Source of the DNA: Anderseniella sp963759095
GTDB lineage: Bacteria; Pseudomonadota; Alphaproteobacteria; Rhizobiales; Aestuariivirgaceae
NCBI GenBank assembly: GCA_963759095.1
Contig: CAVWYF010000036.1
Span: 337,764-401,763, forward strand
Length of the DNA stretch: 64,000 nt
Direction of reading: 5' to 3'
Positions within the stretch are counted from its first letter, which is position 1, and the number at the start of each line of letters is the position of its first letter. A model generated the notes under the pieces. That model made no database searches, was not told the origin of the DNA, and saw only the letters and a program-made list of their open reading frames with translations. The position numbers and the translations under genes are program-made. This document shows positions 53,618-61,913 of the stretch, one piece after another.

Positions 53618-54225
53618 CCCGCAACCTTGACCCGTTTTACCTCATCGTCGACAACGCCGCCTGGCTTGAGCGGCTGGTGCCGCTGGGCGTCAGGCTGGCG
53701 CAACTGCGCTGCAAGGACATGGACGACGAAACCGTTCGCAGCGAGATCCGGCGGGCCAGGACCGTGTGTGCGGAACACGATTGCCAACTGGTGATAAACG
53801 ACTACTGGCAGGCGGCCATCGAGCTTGATTGCGACTATGTCCATTTGGGCCAGGGCGACATGGACACAGCAGATTTCAAGGCCATTCGCCGGGCTGGTGT
53901 CCGGCTCGGACTGTCCACGCATGACCATGCAGAGCTGCAGCGAGCCATGTCGCATGATCCCGATTATGTGGCACTTGGGCCGGTTTATCAGACCATCCTG
54001 AAGAAGATGCCGTGGGCACCGCAAGGCCTGGACAAGCTGGGCGAATGGAAAAAACTGATCGGAGACCGCCCGCTTGTAGGCATCGGTGGCTTGAACCCGG
54101 ATCGCCTGCCCGGCGTGTTTGCAGCAGGTGCAGACTGTGCCGCCGTTGTCACCGACGTTACGCTCAACCCGGACCCTGAATCTCGCACGTGTGAGTGGCT
54201 TGCGGCAACGCGGAGCCATGCCTGA
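53614..54225 (+). CDS. thiE: Thiamine-phosphate synthase
   Basis: 203 residues. Couples HMP pyrophosphate and thiazole phosphate. Short TIM barrel with QLRCKDMDDETV, LVINDYWQAAIELDCDYVHLGQGDM (product side, cited in parts), GLSTHDHAELQRA and VALGPVYQTILKKMPWAPQGL, and GIGGLN near the end. The start overlaps the thiG stop by 4 bases (ATGA). The diphosphate-binding part is a little abbreviated compared with E. coli ThiE, as in other alphaproteobacteria. Confidence 0.92.
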   Translation: MTRNLDPFYLIVDNAAWLERLVPLGVRLAQLRCKDMDDETVRSEIRRARTVCAEHDCQLVINDYWQAAIELDCDYVHLGQGDMDTADFKAIRRAGVRLGLSTHDHAELQRAMSHDPDYVALGPVYQTILKKMPWAPQGLDKLGEWKKLIGDRPLVGIGGLNPDRLPGVFAAGADCAAVVTDVTLNPDPESRTCEWLAATRSHA

Positions 54226-55190
54226 TGAGCCGCTATGCCCGCCAGACGGTTTTGCCCGAAATCGGCGCTGACGGTCAGGCCCGGCTGGCCAATGCCCGAA
54301 TTCTTGTTGTCGGCGCAGGCGGCCTGGGCTGCCCGGTGCTGAGCTACCTGGCCGGTGCCGGTGTCGGCAGCATCAAGATCGTCGACGCGGACGTAGTGGA
54401 AGAATGCAACCTGCATCGCCAACCGCTTTACTCCGTGGCAGATATCGGCCAGGCCAAGGCCGAGGCGGCCAGGCGAGTGCTGGCTGCCTACAACCCGGAT
54501 GTTGAAATCCTGGCCGAAGTTCGCCGACTTGAACCGTCAAACACGCCATCACTGTGCATAGACGCTGACATTGTGATCGATGCCGCCGACAGCTTCGCCG
54601 TCACCTACACGCTGTCGGACCATTGTCTGGCATCCGGTCAGGCATTCGTGTCGGCATCCGTTCTGGGATTTACCGGTTATGCCGGTGGTTTCTGCGGTGG
54701 CCGTGCACCCAGCGTCAGGGCCGTGTTCCCGGATTTGCCCCGGTCTGCCGCCAACTGCGCAACAGCCGGCGTCAGCGGACCTGCTGCAGGCATCCTCGGA
54801 TCTCTGCAGGCACAAATGGCCTTGAGTTGTCTGCTGAGCCTGGAACCGTCACCCCTGGGCCGCATGATCAGCCTCGACCTGCGCCAGTTCACGACCTCCT
54901 CGTTCTTATTTGATAATGCCCCTGAACCTGGGGACGGGTTCGACTTTGTCTCCGTCGAAGACATCGCCGACAATGACTTTGTTGTAGATCTTCGCGATGT
55001 TGAAGAAGCACCTGCGATCGTCACCGCCGCCGCCCGTCGTTCGACCGTAGGTGACGTGGAAGCCCTTGCCGGCGCCGCCCGCAAGCATCGCACAATTCTG
55101 TGCTGCCGCTCCGGTCTGCGGGCCTGGAATGCCGGTCTTCGCCTGCGCCAGGCAGGCTGTACCGACATCTCCCTGATCGCATTGGGATAG
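54225..55190 (+). CDS. thiF: ThiF/MoeB-type adenylyltransferase with rhodanese-like C-terminus
   Basis: 321 residues. The N-terminal E1-like domain (about 1-235) has the ATP loop VVGAGGLGCPVLSYLAGAGVG and the catalytic-cysteine region NCATAGVSGPAAG. It adenylates the ThiS C-terminus. A short rhodanese-like domain follows (about 245-321) with the motif LCCRSGLRAWNAG, so sulfur transfer may happen in the same chain. The paired CxxC zinc cysteines found in E. coli ThiF/MoeB are missing (APSVRAVFP where CPCYQCLYP-like sequence is expected). The start overlaps the thiE stop as TGATG. MoeB-type function for molybdopterin is possible, but the position argues for ThiS. Confidence 0.9.
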   Translation: MSRYARQTVLPEIGADGQARLANARILVVGAGGLGCPVLSYLAGAGVGSIKIVDADVVEECNLHRQPLYSVADIGQAKAEAARRVLAAYNPDVEILAEVRRLEPSNTPSLCIDADIVIDAADSFAVTYTLSDHCLASGQAFVSASVLGFTGYAGGFCGGRAPSVRAVFPDLPRSAANCATAGVSGPAAGILGSLQAQMALSCLLSLEPSPLGRMISLDLRQFTTSSFLFDNAPEPGDGFDFVSVEDIADNDFVVDLRDVEEAPAIVTAAARRSTVGDVEALAGAARKHRTILCCRSGLRAWNAGLRLRQAGCTDISLIALG

Positions 55191-55197
55191 CGCCAAT

Positions 55198-55932
55198 ATG
55201 AAACCGGTGGTCATTGTCATCGGCGGCACGGATTCCAGCGGTGGCGCCGGCCTGTCCCGTGACATCGCCACGCTCACCGAACTGGAGTGTGAGGCAAGGC
55301 CGGTGGTCACCGCCGTCACGGCGCAGACCGATATGGCGGTTCAGGCCGTTACGGCCATTTCAGCGAACCATGTCGCGCAACAATTGTCATCGGCGCTCGC
55401 AACCGGCCCTGTCAGTGCCATCAAGACGGGCATGCTGCATTCAGGTGAAACGGTTGTCGCGGTCGCCAAAGTCCTGGCTGACTTTGCAGCGGTCCCGTTG
55501 GTCATCGACCCGGTGCTGGTCTCATCTTCCGGCACACCATTGCTCGACCCCGATGGTATCGCCGCGATCAAGACACATCTGTTGCCCCTGTGCACACTGG
55601 TCACACCCAACCTGCCGGAAGCCCAAATACTGACAGGCAGCGAACACCCTGAACAGCAGGCGAAAGCCATTTTGGAACTGGGTGCAGAGGCTGTCCTGGT
55701 CAAGGGTGGTCACGGTGATGGCGAGATGTCCATTGACCGGTTGTTTCAGAGCGACCTGCCCGCCGCAGAATTCGCAGCCCCGCGACTGAACACAAGCCTG
55801 CGCGGCACCGGCTGCATGCTGGCAAGCGCCATCGCCGCCAATCTCAGCCTGGGCCACTCCAGACACCAGGCGTGTTCGCTGGCGAAAGACTTCGTCGGTC
55901 ATAAGCTGCAGCGGGCTGCATCCGAAGTTTGA
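55198..55932 (+). CDS. thiD: Hydroxymethylpyrimidine (phosphate) kinase
   Basis: 244 residues. Ribokinase-fold enzyme phosphorylating HMP-P to HMP-PP for ThiE. Recognisable are GGTDSSGGAGLSRDIATL, AIKTGMLHSGE, LVIDPVLVSSSGTPLLD, VTPNLPEAQIL, VLVKGGHGDGE and the anion-hole and base RGTGCMLASAIAANL. It starts 7 bases after thiF and closes the operon. Slightly short (usual length about 265) but with all active-site blocks. Confidence 0.92.
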   Translation: MKPVVIVIGGTDSSGGAGLSRDIATLTELECEARPVVTAVTAQTDMAVQAVTAISANHVAQQLSSALATGPVSAIKTGMLHSGETVVAVAKVLADFAAVPLVIDPVLVSSSGTPLLDPDGIAAIKTHLLPLCTLVTPNLPEAQILTGSEHPEQQAKAILELGAEAVLVKGGHGDGEMSIDRLFQSDLPAAEFAAPRLNTSLRGTGCMLASAIAANLSLGHSRHQACSLAKDFVGHKLQRAASEV

Positions 55933-55966
55933 CATCAGGCAATCAGTCTCTGTATGGACTGACGCC

Positions 55967-56989
55967 ATGAGCAATCATGCCAACATATCCGCCAATGATG
56001 CGCGCCGGCTTTCCGTGGCACCGATGATGGACTGGACGGACAGGCATTGCCGCGTGTTTCACCGGCAACTGACCCGTAACGCCCTGCTCTACACCGAAAT
56101 GCTGACAACCGGTGCTGTGATCCATGGCGACCGCGATCACCTGCTTGGCTTTGATGCATGCGAGCATCCGGTTGCCCTGCAGCTTGGCGGGTCCGCCCCG
56201 GCAGAGTTGGCAGAAGCCGCCCGTATTGGTGAAGACCTTGGCTATGACGAGATCAATCTGAATTGCGGGTGCCCGTCAGACCGCGTGCAGTCCGGCCGCT
56301 TCGGGGCCTGCCTGATGGCGGCACCGGACACGGTGGCGCGTGGTGTGGACGCCATGCGCAAGGCGGTGTCCGTTCCGGTCACGGTCAAATGCCGTATCGG
56401 TATTGATGATCAGGACAGCGAGACAGACTTCACCCGCTTCATCGAAACCGTGGCGTCAGCGGGCTGTGACACCTTCATCGTCCATGCCCGCAAGGCGTGG
56501 CTGGACGGTCTCAGCCCGAAGCAGAACCGCGATGTGCCGCCGCTGGACTATGGCCGGGTCTACCGGCTCAAGGCAGCCCGGCCGGACCTGCATATTTCAA
56601 TCAATGGCGGCATCGAAACCCTTGCACAAGCGCTTGGGCATTTGACGCATGTGGACGGTGTCATGCTGGGCCGCGCGGCCTACCAGCACCCCTGGCTTCT
56701 TGCTGACGTGGATCGGTTGATATTTGGTGCGCCCGGCAATCCGGTTACAAACCGGATGGACGCGGCTGAACGCATGACCGGCTATATTGAGCAGCGCCTG
56801 GCGCAAGGTGACTACATTACCCGCATCACCCGGCACATGATGGGTCTGTTTCACGCCCAGCCCGGCGGCAGGCTGTGGCGGCGCATCCTGTCGGAAGACG
56901 CACGCCGCGACGGTGCCGGTGTCGAAATCATTCATCGCGCACTGGCGGTCGTGGCGGACGCCACGGCAGCACGCCAGGCTGCCGAATAA
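55967..56989 (+). CDS. dusA: tRNA-dihydrouridine(20/20a) synthase
   Basis: 340 residues. FMN-dependent reductase of uridine in the tRNA D-loop. SVAPMMDWTDRHCRVFHRQL is the DusA signature start, the catalytic cysteine lies in NLNCGCPSDRVQSGRFGACLM, with VTVKCRIGIDD, FIVHARKAWLDGLSPKQNR and INGGIETL following. The DusA-specific C-terminal helical domain (MGLFHAQPGGRLWRRIL) is present. 34 bases follow the thiD stop, so it could be read from the thi transcript. Convergent with the next gene, 8 bases apart. Confidence 0.95.
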   Translation: MSNHANISANDARRLSVAPMMDWTDRHCRVFHRQLTRNALLYTEMLTTGAVIHGDRDHLLGFDACEHPVALQLGGSAPAELAEAARIGEDLGYDEINLNCGCPSDRVQSGRFGACLMAAPDTVARGVDAMRKAVSVPVTVKCRIGIDDQDSETDFTRFIETVASAGCDTFIVHARKAWLDGLSPKQNRDVPPLDYGRVYRLKAARPDLHISINGGIETLAQALGHLTHVDGVMLGRAAYQHPWLLADVDRLIFGAPGNPVTNRMDAAERMTGYIEQRLAQGDYITRITRHMMGLFHAQPGGRLWRRILSEDARRDGAGVEIIHRALAVVADATAARQAAE

Positions 56990-56997
56990 ATCCGGCT

Positions 56998-58374
56998 TCA
57001 GGCCGCCTGTTTCGGGATCACGTCAAAAGCAACGCAGATGCGTTTCTGCTTCGACTTGAAGGGCACCGTACCGTGATACATGAAGGCTGGAAACAACAAC
57101 ATCAGACCTTCATGTGGTTTAACGGTTTCAACCGGAAACTCCGCCTTGAACGGCAGCTCCTTCGGGGGCCTGCCCATCTCAAAGGCGCCGGCATTGTCAG
57201 CGCCTGATCCCGACACCTCATCCGGAATGGTCACATAATAGCAACCCGACAGATAACCTGACATGTGGATATGCGGCTTCTGATTGCCTTCGCCGTCCAG
57301 CACCGCAGACCACGCCACAATGTCATAATCCTTCGGCTTGGTTGTCAGGAACGGGTGATTGTCGTCATTGGGGCTGTCGGCAAAATACCTGTCGACGGCA
57401 ATGCGCATTTGTTTTTCCAGCTCGCCCACGGGGCCGGAGTGATCAATGTTGATATCCGGGCCTATGCGCAGCGCAGGATGATGCCAGGTCGGATGGTCTT
57501 CAGGTGGGGTTTCCAGTTGGTCATGCCCGAGTACAACAGCCTCAATGGCCTTGTTGAAGGCATCCAGATCATCATAGCCGGCGGGAACTTCAATGGTGTG
57601 TCCCTTTACGAACCGGCCAAAGTCAAACCAGCGTGCCGCGGCATCATGATTGCCCACCTCGACCTCGAGCAGGGCCATAAAGGCCATCGCCTCTATGTCC
57701 GCCGGCATGGCGGCACACCAGTCTACCGCGTGGCGATGTGCTTCATCAACGCGGCCAAGTTCAATCAGCGCGGCTATCAGGTTGGAGTAAATCTGCTTGT
57801 CCACAAGGCCCGCCGCAATGGTGCGGGTATATAGTTCGACAGCCCGGGTATTCTGTTTGCTCATCTGGGCCGAAATCGCGGTAGAGCGCAAAAGTGATGC
57901 GTTTTCCGGGAACTTCTTGACCGCAGCTTCAAAGATCATCAGGGCATCGCGCCAATGTCCCGCATTGGCCAGCATGTCGGCATGTTTGACCTTCAGTTCA
58001 ATATTGTCCGGTTCCTGCGAAACGGCCACTTCGAGAATTGACGTTGCCGTGTCCCACTCATCGGCCATGGCATAAAACCTGGCGAGGTTGGCCCTGGCCA
58101 GTGCCGGGCGCGGGGCTTTGTCGATATAACCGGCAACCGTAGCCAGATGATCCAGCGCCTTGTCGCGATGGCCGAGCGCCAGCCAGCAGCGCGCAGACAG
58201 CGTTTGCCCGCGCATCATGCCCGGCGCTTTGCTGGTCACAGGTTGCAGAATTTCAAGCGCTTCACGTGGCTGTCCCGCCTGGAACAGCTGCGCCGCCTGT
58301 TCGATCTTTTGCTTCACTTTAGTCTGGTACTCCGTACTGGCGCACATCCCGGTTCGCCATTTTTTGTAAACCAT
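56998..58374 (-). CDS. TPR-repeat protein with C-terminal 2OG-Fe(II) oxygenase-like domain
   Basis: About 458 residues. The N-terminal half (about 20-240) is a run of TPR-like helical pairs (AAQLFQAGQPREALEIL, RANLARFYAMADEWDTA, HADMLANAGHWRDAL). The C-terminal half (about 265-458) resembles the putative 2OG-Fe(II) oxygenase of the TIGR02466/2OG-FeII_Oxy_5 group: NQKPHIHMSGYLSGCYYVTIP would give the first histidines, and PAFMYHGTVPFKSKQKRICVAFDV the distal His and Arg. Such fusions resemble protein hydroxylases, but the substrate is unknown. Start uncertain: ATG 58374 or ATG 58347; neither has a convincing ribosome site. Confidence 0.75.
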   Translation of the reverse strand: MVYKKWRTGMCASTEYQTKVKQKIEQAAQLFQAGQPREALEILQPVTSKAPGMMRGQTLSARCWLALGHRDKALDHLATVAGYIDKAPRPALARANLARFYAMADEWDTATSILEVAVSQEPDNIELKVKHADMLANAGHWRDALMIFEAAVKKFPENASLLRSTAISAQMSKQNTRAVELYTRTIAAGLVDKQIYSNLIAALIELGRVDEAHRHAVDWCAAMPADIEAMAFMALLEVEVGNHDAAARWFDFGRFVKGHTIEVPAGYDDLDAFNKAIEAVVLGHDQLETPPEDHPTWHHPALRIGPDINIDHSGPVGELEKQMRIAVDRYFADSPNDDNHPFLTTKPKDYDIVAWSAVLDGEGNQKPHIHMSGYLSGCYYVTIPDEVSGSGADNAGAFEMGRPPKELPFKAEFPVETVKPHEGLMLLFPAFMYHGTVPFKSKQKRICVAFDVIPKQAA

Positions 58375-58498
58375 ATGTACCAAGAATTTAGGGGCGTGTG
58401 CTAGAGCAACAATGACACGGTTAATTGCCCCAGCGGCAGGCCGGGGTGCGGCGCTGTGCGCCCTTCAAACCCGCCCTGACACGCAATAGGTCAGGGAT

Positions 58499-59572
58499 AT
58501 GACAACCCTGACCGAAAAACAGCTCACATCCCTGCCCTACATACGCTGGTGGCTGGTATTTGTGGCTGCAATGGTGTTTGCCATGGTGATTGTCGGCGGC
58601 GCAACCCGATTGACGGATTCGGGCCTGTCCATCACAGAATGGAAACCGTTGCTGGGCGCCATCCCGCCTTTGAGCGATGCTCACTGGCTGGAAGCACTCG
58701 AAAAATACCGCCAGATCCCGGAATACCAGCTCATCAACAAGGGCATGAGCCTGGCCGAGTTCAAGTTCATCTATTGGTGGGAATGGGGGCACCGGTTTTT
58801 GGGCCGCGCCATTGGCGTGGTTTTCTTTATACCGTTCGTGTTCTTCTGGCTGACCGGCAAATTGCACAAATCCCAGATTCCCAGGTTGCTGGTGCTTTTC
58901 GTACTTGGCGGGCTGCAGGGTGCGCTTGGCTGGTACATGGTTATGTCGGGTCTGGTAGACCGCACGGATGTGAGCCAGTACCGGCTGTCCGCTCACCTGA
59001 CACTGGCGACAGTCATATTTGCCGCAATCGTGTGGACCGCACTCGGCATTGGCCGGGACAAGCGCCGGCTCGCCTCAACTGTCAGCCTGGGCTGGTCCGC
59101 CCTGGCCCTGACCGTGCTGGTCATCGCGCAAACGGCACTGGGCGGGTTTGTGGCCGGTCTTGATGCCGGCCTGTCCCACAACACCTGGCCGTTGATGGAT
59201 GGCCGGTTCATCCCCGACGGGCTGATGGCAATGGAGCCGGCCTGGCGCAACTTCTTTGAAAACGTGCTCACGGTGCAGTTTCAGCACCGGATCATCGCCT
59301 ATGTCATCGCCCTACTGGCATTGCTGCATGCCGCACGCGCAGTGAGCGAGAAAAATTCTCCGGCCGTGCGCATGTCGGGTTTGGCAATCCTGTTTGCCGT
59401 ATTGGCGCAGGTTGGTTTCGGCATCTGGACACTGCTGGCCCACGTGCCGATTACACTGGGCCTGATCCACCAGGGCGGCGCCCTTGTCGTGCTGGCAACC
59501 TGCATCTGGCATTTGCATGAAGTGTGTGCTGCGCCGCAAACGACTGCATCATCTGCGGCGCAGGCAATTTGA
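58499..59572 (+). CDS. ctaA: Heme A synthase
   Basis: 357 residues with eight membrane helices in two repeats. It oxidises heme O to heme A for cytochrome c oxidase. Blocks: GGATRLTDSGLSITEWKPLLG, the heme-ligand histidine regions WWEWGHRFLGRAIG and SAHLTLATVIFAAIVW, FVAGLDAGLSHNTWPLMDG, and VQFQHRIIAYVIALLALLHA with a final LIHQGGALVVL. Type 2 (alphaproteobacterial COX15-like) length. The stop is 3 bases from the convergent metY stop. No other cytochrome oxidase gene is nearby. Confidence 0.95.
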   Translation: MTTLTEKQLTSLPYIRWWLVFVAAMVFAMVIVGGATRLTDSGLSITEWKPLLGAIPPLSDAHWLEALEKYRQIPEYQLINKGMSLAEFKFIYWWEWGHRFLGRAIGVVFFIPFVFFWLTGKLHKSQIPRLLVLFVLGGLQGALGWYMVMSGLVDRTDVSQYRLSAHLTLATVIFAAIVWTALGIGRDKRRLASTVSLGWSALALTVLVIAQTALGGFVAGLDAGLSHNTWPLMDGRFIPDGLMAMEPAWRNFFENVLTVQFQHRIIAYVIALLALLHAARAVSEKNSPAVRMSGLAILFAVLAQVGFGIWTLLAHVPITLGLIHQGGALVVLATCIWHLHEVCAAPQTTASSAAQAI

Positions 59573-59575
59573 AAA

Positions 59576-60856
59576 TCAGCTCATTGCCTGGTCAAGATCG
59601 GCAATGATGTCGGCAACGTCCTCGATACCGACGGACAGGCGCACGACGTCTGCACCGGCACCGGCCTTTTCAAGTTGTTCAGGCGTGAGCTGTGAGTGCG
59701 TGGTTGAAGCCGGGTGAATGATCAGCGACCTGGTATCACCGACATTGGCCAGGTGAGACAGGAGTTCGACCTTGGACACTGTGCCGACACCGGCGTCATA
59801 GCCACCTTTCAGGCCGAAGGTGAAGACAGCGCCGGCACCTTTCGGCGCATACTTCTTCTGCATCTCATGATCCTTGTCGCCGGGAAGGGCTGCATAGCTG
59901 ACCCATGACACGCGCGGGTCGCTGGACAACCACTCGGCCACTTTCAGCGCATTGTCACAATGGCGCTGCATGCGCAGTGACAGGGTTTCCATGCCGGTCA
60001 GTATCTGGAAGGCATTGAACGGAGAGATTGCCGGGCCGAGATCGCGCAGGCCCAATACACGGCAGGTGATCGCAAAGGCGATATTGCCGAAGGTTTCGTA
60101 CATGGTCACGCCGTTATAAGACGCATTAGGCTCCGACAGCATCGGGAACTGCCCCTTGTTCTTACCCCAGTCAAAATTGCCGCCGTCGACAATAACACCG
60201 CCCATGGAATTACCGTGGCCACCAAGGAACTTGGTCAGCGATTCCACCACGATGTTGGCACCATGTTCAATCGGCCGGCACAGATAGGGCGAGGCCAGCG
60301 TATTGTCGACGATAAGCGGCACATGAGCGGCCTTGGCAATGGCGGCAATCGGTTCCATGTCGGTGACGCGGCCGCCCGGATTGGCGATTGATTCAATGAA
60401 GATCGCCTTGGTTTTCGGCGTGATGGCCTTTTCGAAGGATGAGATGTCGTCAATGTCAGCCCACACCACGTTCCAGCCGAACGACTTGAACGAATGGTTG
60501 AAGGCATTGATCGAACCGCCATAGAGCTGGCGGGCACAGACGATCTCGTCACCCGGCATCATCAGCGAATGACAGATAATCAGCTGTGCGGAATGACCCG
60601 ATGCGGTCGCAAGGGCTGCCGTGCCGCCTTCAAGGGCCGCAACCTTTTCTTCCAGCACCGCCTGGGTCGGGTTCATGATCCGGGTGTAGATATTGCCAAA
60701 GGCGCGCAGGGCGAACAGATCAGCAGCATGCTGGGCATCATCGAACACGAACGATGTGGTCTGATAGATCGGCGTGGCGCGCGCGCCGGTTGCCGGATCA
60801 GGCTTTGCGCCTGCGTGAATGGCGAGTGTGTCAAAGCCCGGTTGCTGATCGCTCAT
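59576..60856 (-). CDS. metY: O-acetylhomoserine sulfhydrylase (aminocarboxypropyltransferase)
   Basis: 426 residues. PLP enzyme of the Cys/Met metabolism family, making homocysteine from O-acetylhomoserine and sulfide. GFDTLAIHAGAKPDPATGAR is the typical start, TTSFVFDDAQHAADLFALR follows, the PLP lysine lies in VESLTKFLGGHGNSMGG, and the end TRSLIIHPASTTHSQLTPEQ is standard. AAGGAG lies 8 bases before ATG. The leader contains two competing pairings, one covering this site (60865-60909). Confidence 0.94.
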   Translation of the reverse strand: MSDQQPGFDTLAIHAGAKPDPATGARATPIYQTTSFVFDDAQHAADLFALRAFGNIYTRIMNPTQAVLEEKVAALEGGTAALATASGHSAQLIICHSLMMPGDEIVCARQLYGGSINAFNHSFKSFGWNVVWADIDDISSFEKAITPKTKAIFIESIANPGGRVTDMEPIAAIAKAAHVPLIVDNTLASPYLCRPIEHGANIVVESLTKFLGGHGNSMGGVIVDGGNFDWGKNKGQFPMLSEPNASYNGVTMYETFGNIAFAITCRVLGLRDLGPAISPFNAFQILTGMETLSLRMQRHCDNALKVAEWLSSDPRVSWVSYAALPGDKDHEMQKKYAPKGAGAVFTFGLKGGYDAGVGTVSKVELLSHLANVGDTRSLIIHPASTTHSQLTPEQLEKAGAGADVVRLSVGIEDVADIIADLDQAMS

Positions 60857-60864
60857 GTGAAATG

Positions 60865-60909
60865 CTCCTTGAGAACGCTTGAGAATAGTCGACGCAAGGA
60901 GAGCGTTCT
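60865..60909 (-). promoter_or_regulatory. Structured metY leader with overlapping alternative pairings
   Basis: On the minus strand in order: AGAACGCT (60909-60902), CTCCTTG (60901-60895), 15 bases, AGCGTTCT (60879-60872), CAAGGAG (60871-60865), then 8 bases to ATG. The first and third blocks are perfectly complementary over 8 bases, the second and fourth over 7; the fourth contains the ribosome site. With no linker between the adjacent blocks, the two stems compete or form a strained pseudoknot, so one state would hide the ribosome site. It is not a clear match to SAM-II or other known SAM motifs. Confidence 0.55.
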
Positions 60910-60933
60910 AGCAAAGGACGGCAAATCAAACAA

Positions 60934-60953
60934 TTGTTCTTTTTAGAGAACAA
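60934..60953 (-). terminator. Terminator hairpin after the CoA-binding protein gene
   Basis: Arms TTGTTCT and AGAACAA pair perfectly around six bases (CTAAAA on the minus strand). On the minus strand TTGTTTGATTT follows, a T-rich stretch. It starts 5 bases after the stop of the last gene of the four-gene operon and separates that operon from metY. Confidence 0.6.
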
Positions 60954-60957
60954 CAAC

Positions 60958-61485
60958 CTACTGCTTGACGATCCCGAGGCTCTGCATCTTGCCGGACCCG
61001 TGCAGCGACTGCTTTTTCGACGATATCACCCCGGAATTACCGCCGACCCAACCCCATTCGCCCGACAGTTTGCCATACTCGATTTTCGGGCACCGGTTCA
61101 TGACAACGCGCACCCCGGCCGTTTCAGCTTTTTCCGCCGCCTCGTCATGGCGCACCGTCAACTGCATCCAGATGACTTTTGGCACAGGCGCCAGCGTCAA
61201 CGCCTCATCGACAACACTCGCCGCAACTGCGGAATTGCGAAAAATATCGACCATGTCGACAGGTTCCGGCACTTCGTTCAAAGATGCATAGACCTTGCGT
61301 CCGCAGATTTCCCCGCCCGCCATGCCCGGATTAAGCGGGAACACCTTGTAGCCCTTGTCGACAAGATATTTGGTTACAAAGAACGACGGCCTGGCTTCGT
61401 TGGAAGATGCCCCGACAATGGCGATAGTTCTGACATCCTCCAGAATTTTGCGGATGTAGGCGGCGTCGTAGGTATCGTGATTCAT
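60958..61485 (-). CDS. CoA-binding domain protein (YccU-like)
   Basis: 175 residues. A single Rossmann-type CoA-binding domain: RTIAIVGASSNEARPSFFV, GYKVFPLNPGMAGGEICGRKVYASL, VDMVDIFRNS, VIWMQLTVRHDEAAEKAE and VMNRCPKIEY match the COG1832 group, which resembles the succinyl-CoA synthetase alpha N-terminal domain. It binds CoA or an acyl-CoA; its role is unproven. The start overlaps the stop of the VOC gene by 4 bases, the end of a tightly coupled four-gene operon. Confidence 0.88.
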   Translation of the reverse strand: MNHDTYDAAYIRKILEDVRTIAIVGASSNEARPSFFVTKYLVDKGYKVFPLNPGMAGGEICGRKVYASLNEVPEPVDMVDIFRNSAVAASVVDEALTLAPVPKVIWMQLTVRHDEAAEKAETAGVRVVMNRCPKIEYGKLSGEWGWVGGNSGVISSKKQSLHGSGKMQSLGIVKQ

Positions 61486-61913
61486 GGTGCGGTGATCCGC
61501 CCGTCTTCATCCAGCGGGAAAAAGGGATTATGGGCAATTTCCCACAAATGACCGTCCGGGTCTGAAAAATACCCGGAATACCCGCCCCAGAACACCTTTT
61601 CGGGCTGTTTGACAACCTTCGCCCCGGCTGCTTCGGCAAAAGCCATGACCGCGTCCACCCGGTCTTCGCTTTCGCAATTATGAGCCAGCGATACGCCGGT
61701 GAACGAGCTTGGCGAAAACTCGACCTGGGCATCGTCGGCAAGCGCTTTTCGGCCGTACAGGCCAAGGATCATGCCGCCCATATTGAAAAACGTAACATCG
61801 TCATTGGACGACGCTGCAGCGCTCCATCCCAGGCGCTCATAGAACGCCCTGGCCCGTTTCATGTCATCTACACCAAGCGTCACAATCGAGATGCGCGGTT
61901 CAAGGCCGGTCAT
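61482..61913 (-). CDS. VOC-family (glyoxalase/dioxygenase fold) protein
   Basis: 143 residues. Two beta-alpha-beta-beta-beta modules: PRISIVTLGVDDMKRARAFYERLGW starts the first and EVFWGG-type sequence (KVFWGGYSGYFSDPDGHLWEIAHNP) closes the second with the metal glutamate in HLWEIAHN. Substrate unknown; the phrase GGMILGLYGRKALADDA places it in a common uncharacterised VOC branch. ATG 61913 overlaps the enoyl-CoA hydratase stop as ATGA; the frame to 61925 is rejected. Confidence 0.85.
   Translation of the reverse strand: MTGLEPRISIVTLGVDDMKRARAFYERLGWSAAASSNDDVTFFNMGGMILGLYGRKALADDAQVEFSPSSFTGVSLAHNCESEDRVDAVMAFAEAAGAKVVKQPEKVFWGGYSGYFSDPDGHLWEIAHNPFFPLDEDGRITAP

Noticed and set aside
60857..60930. 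SAM-II riboswitch before metY
   Set aside because: The leader has GATTTGCCG as in SAM-II elements, but the strand expected to form P1 before it and the GCTAAA-type second half are absent. Reported instead as an unassigned structured leader.
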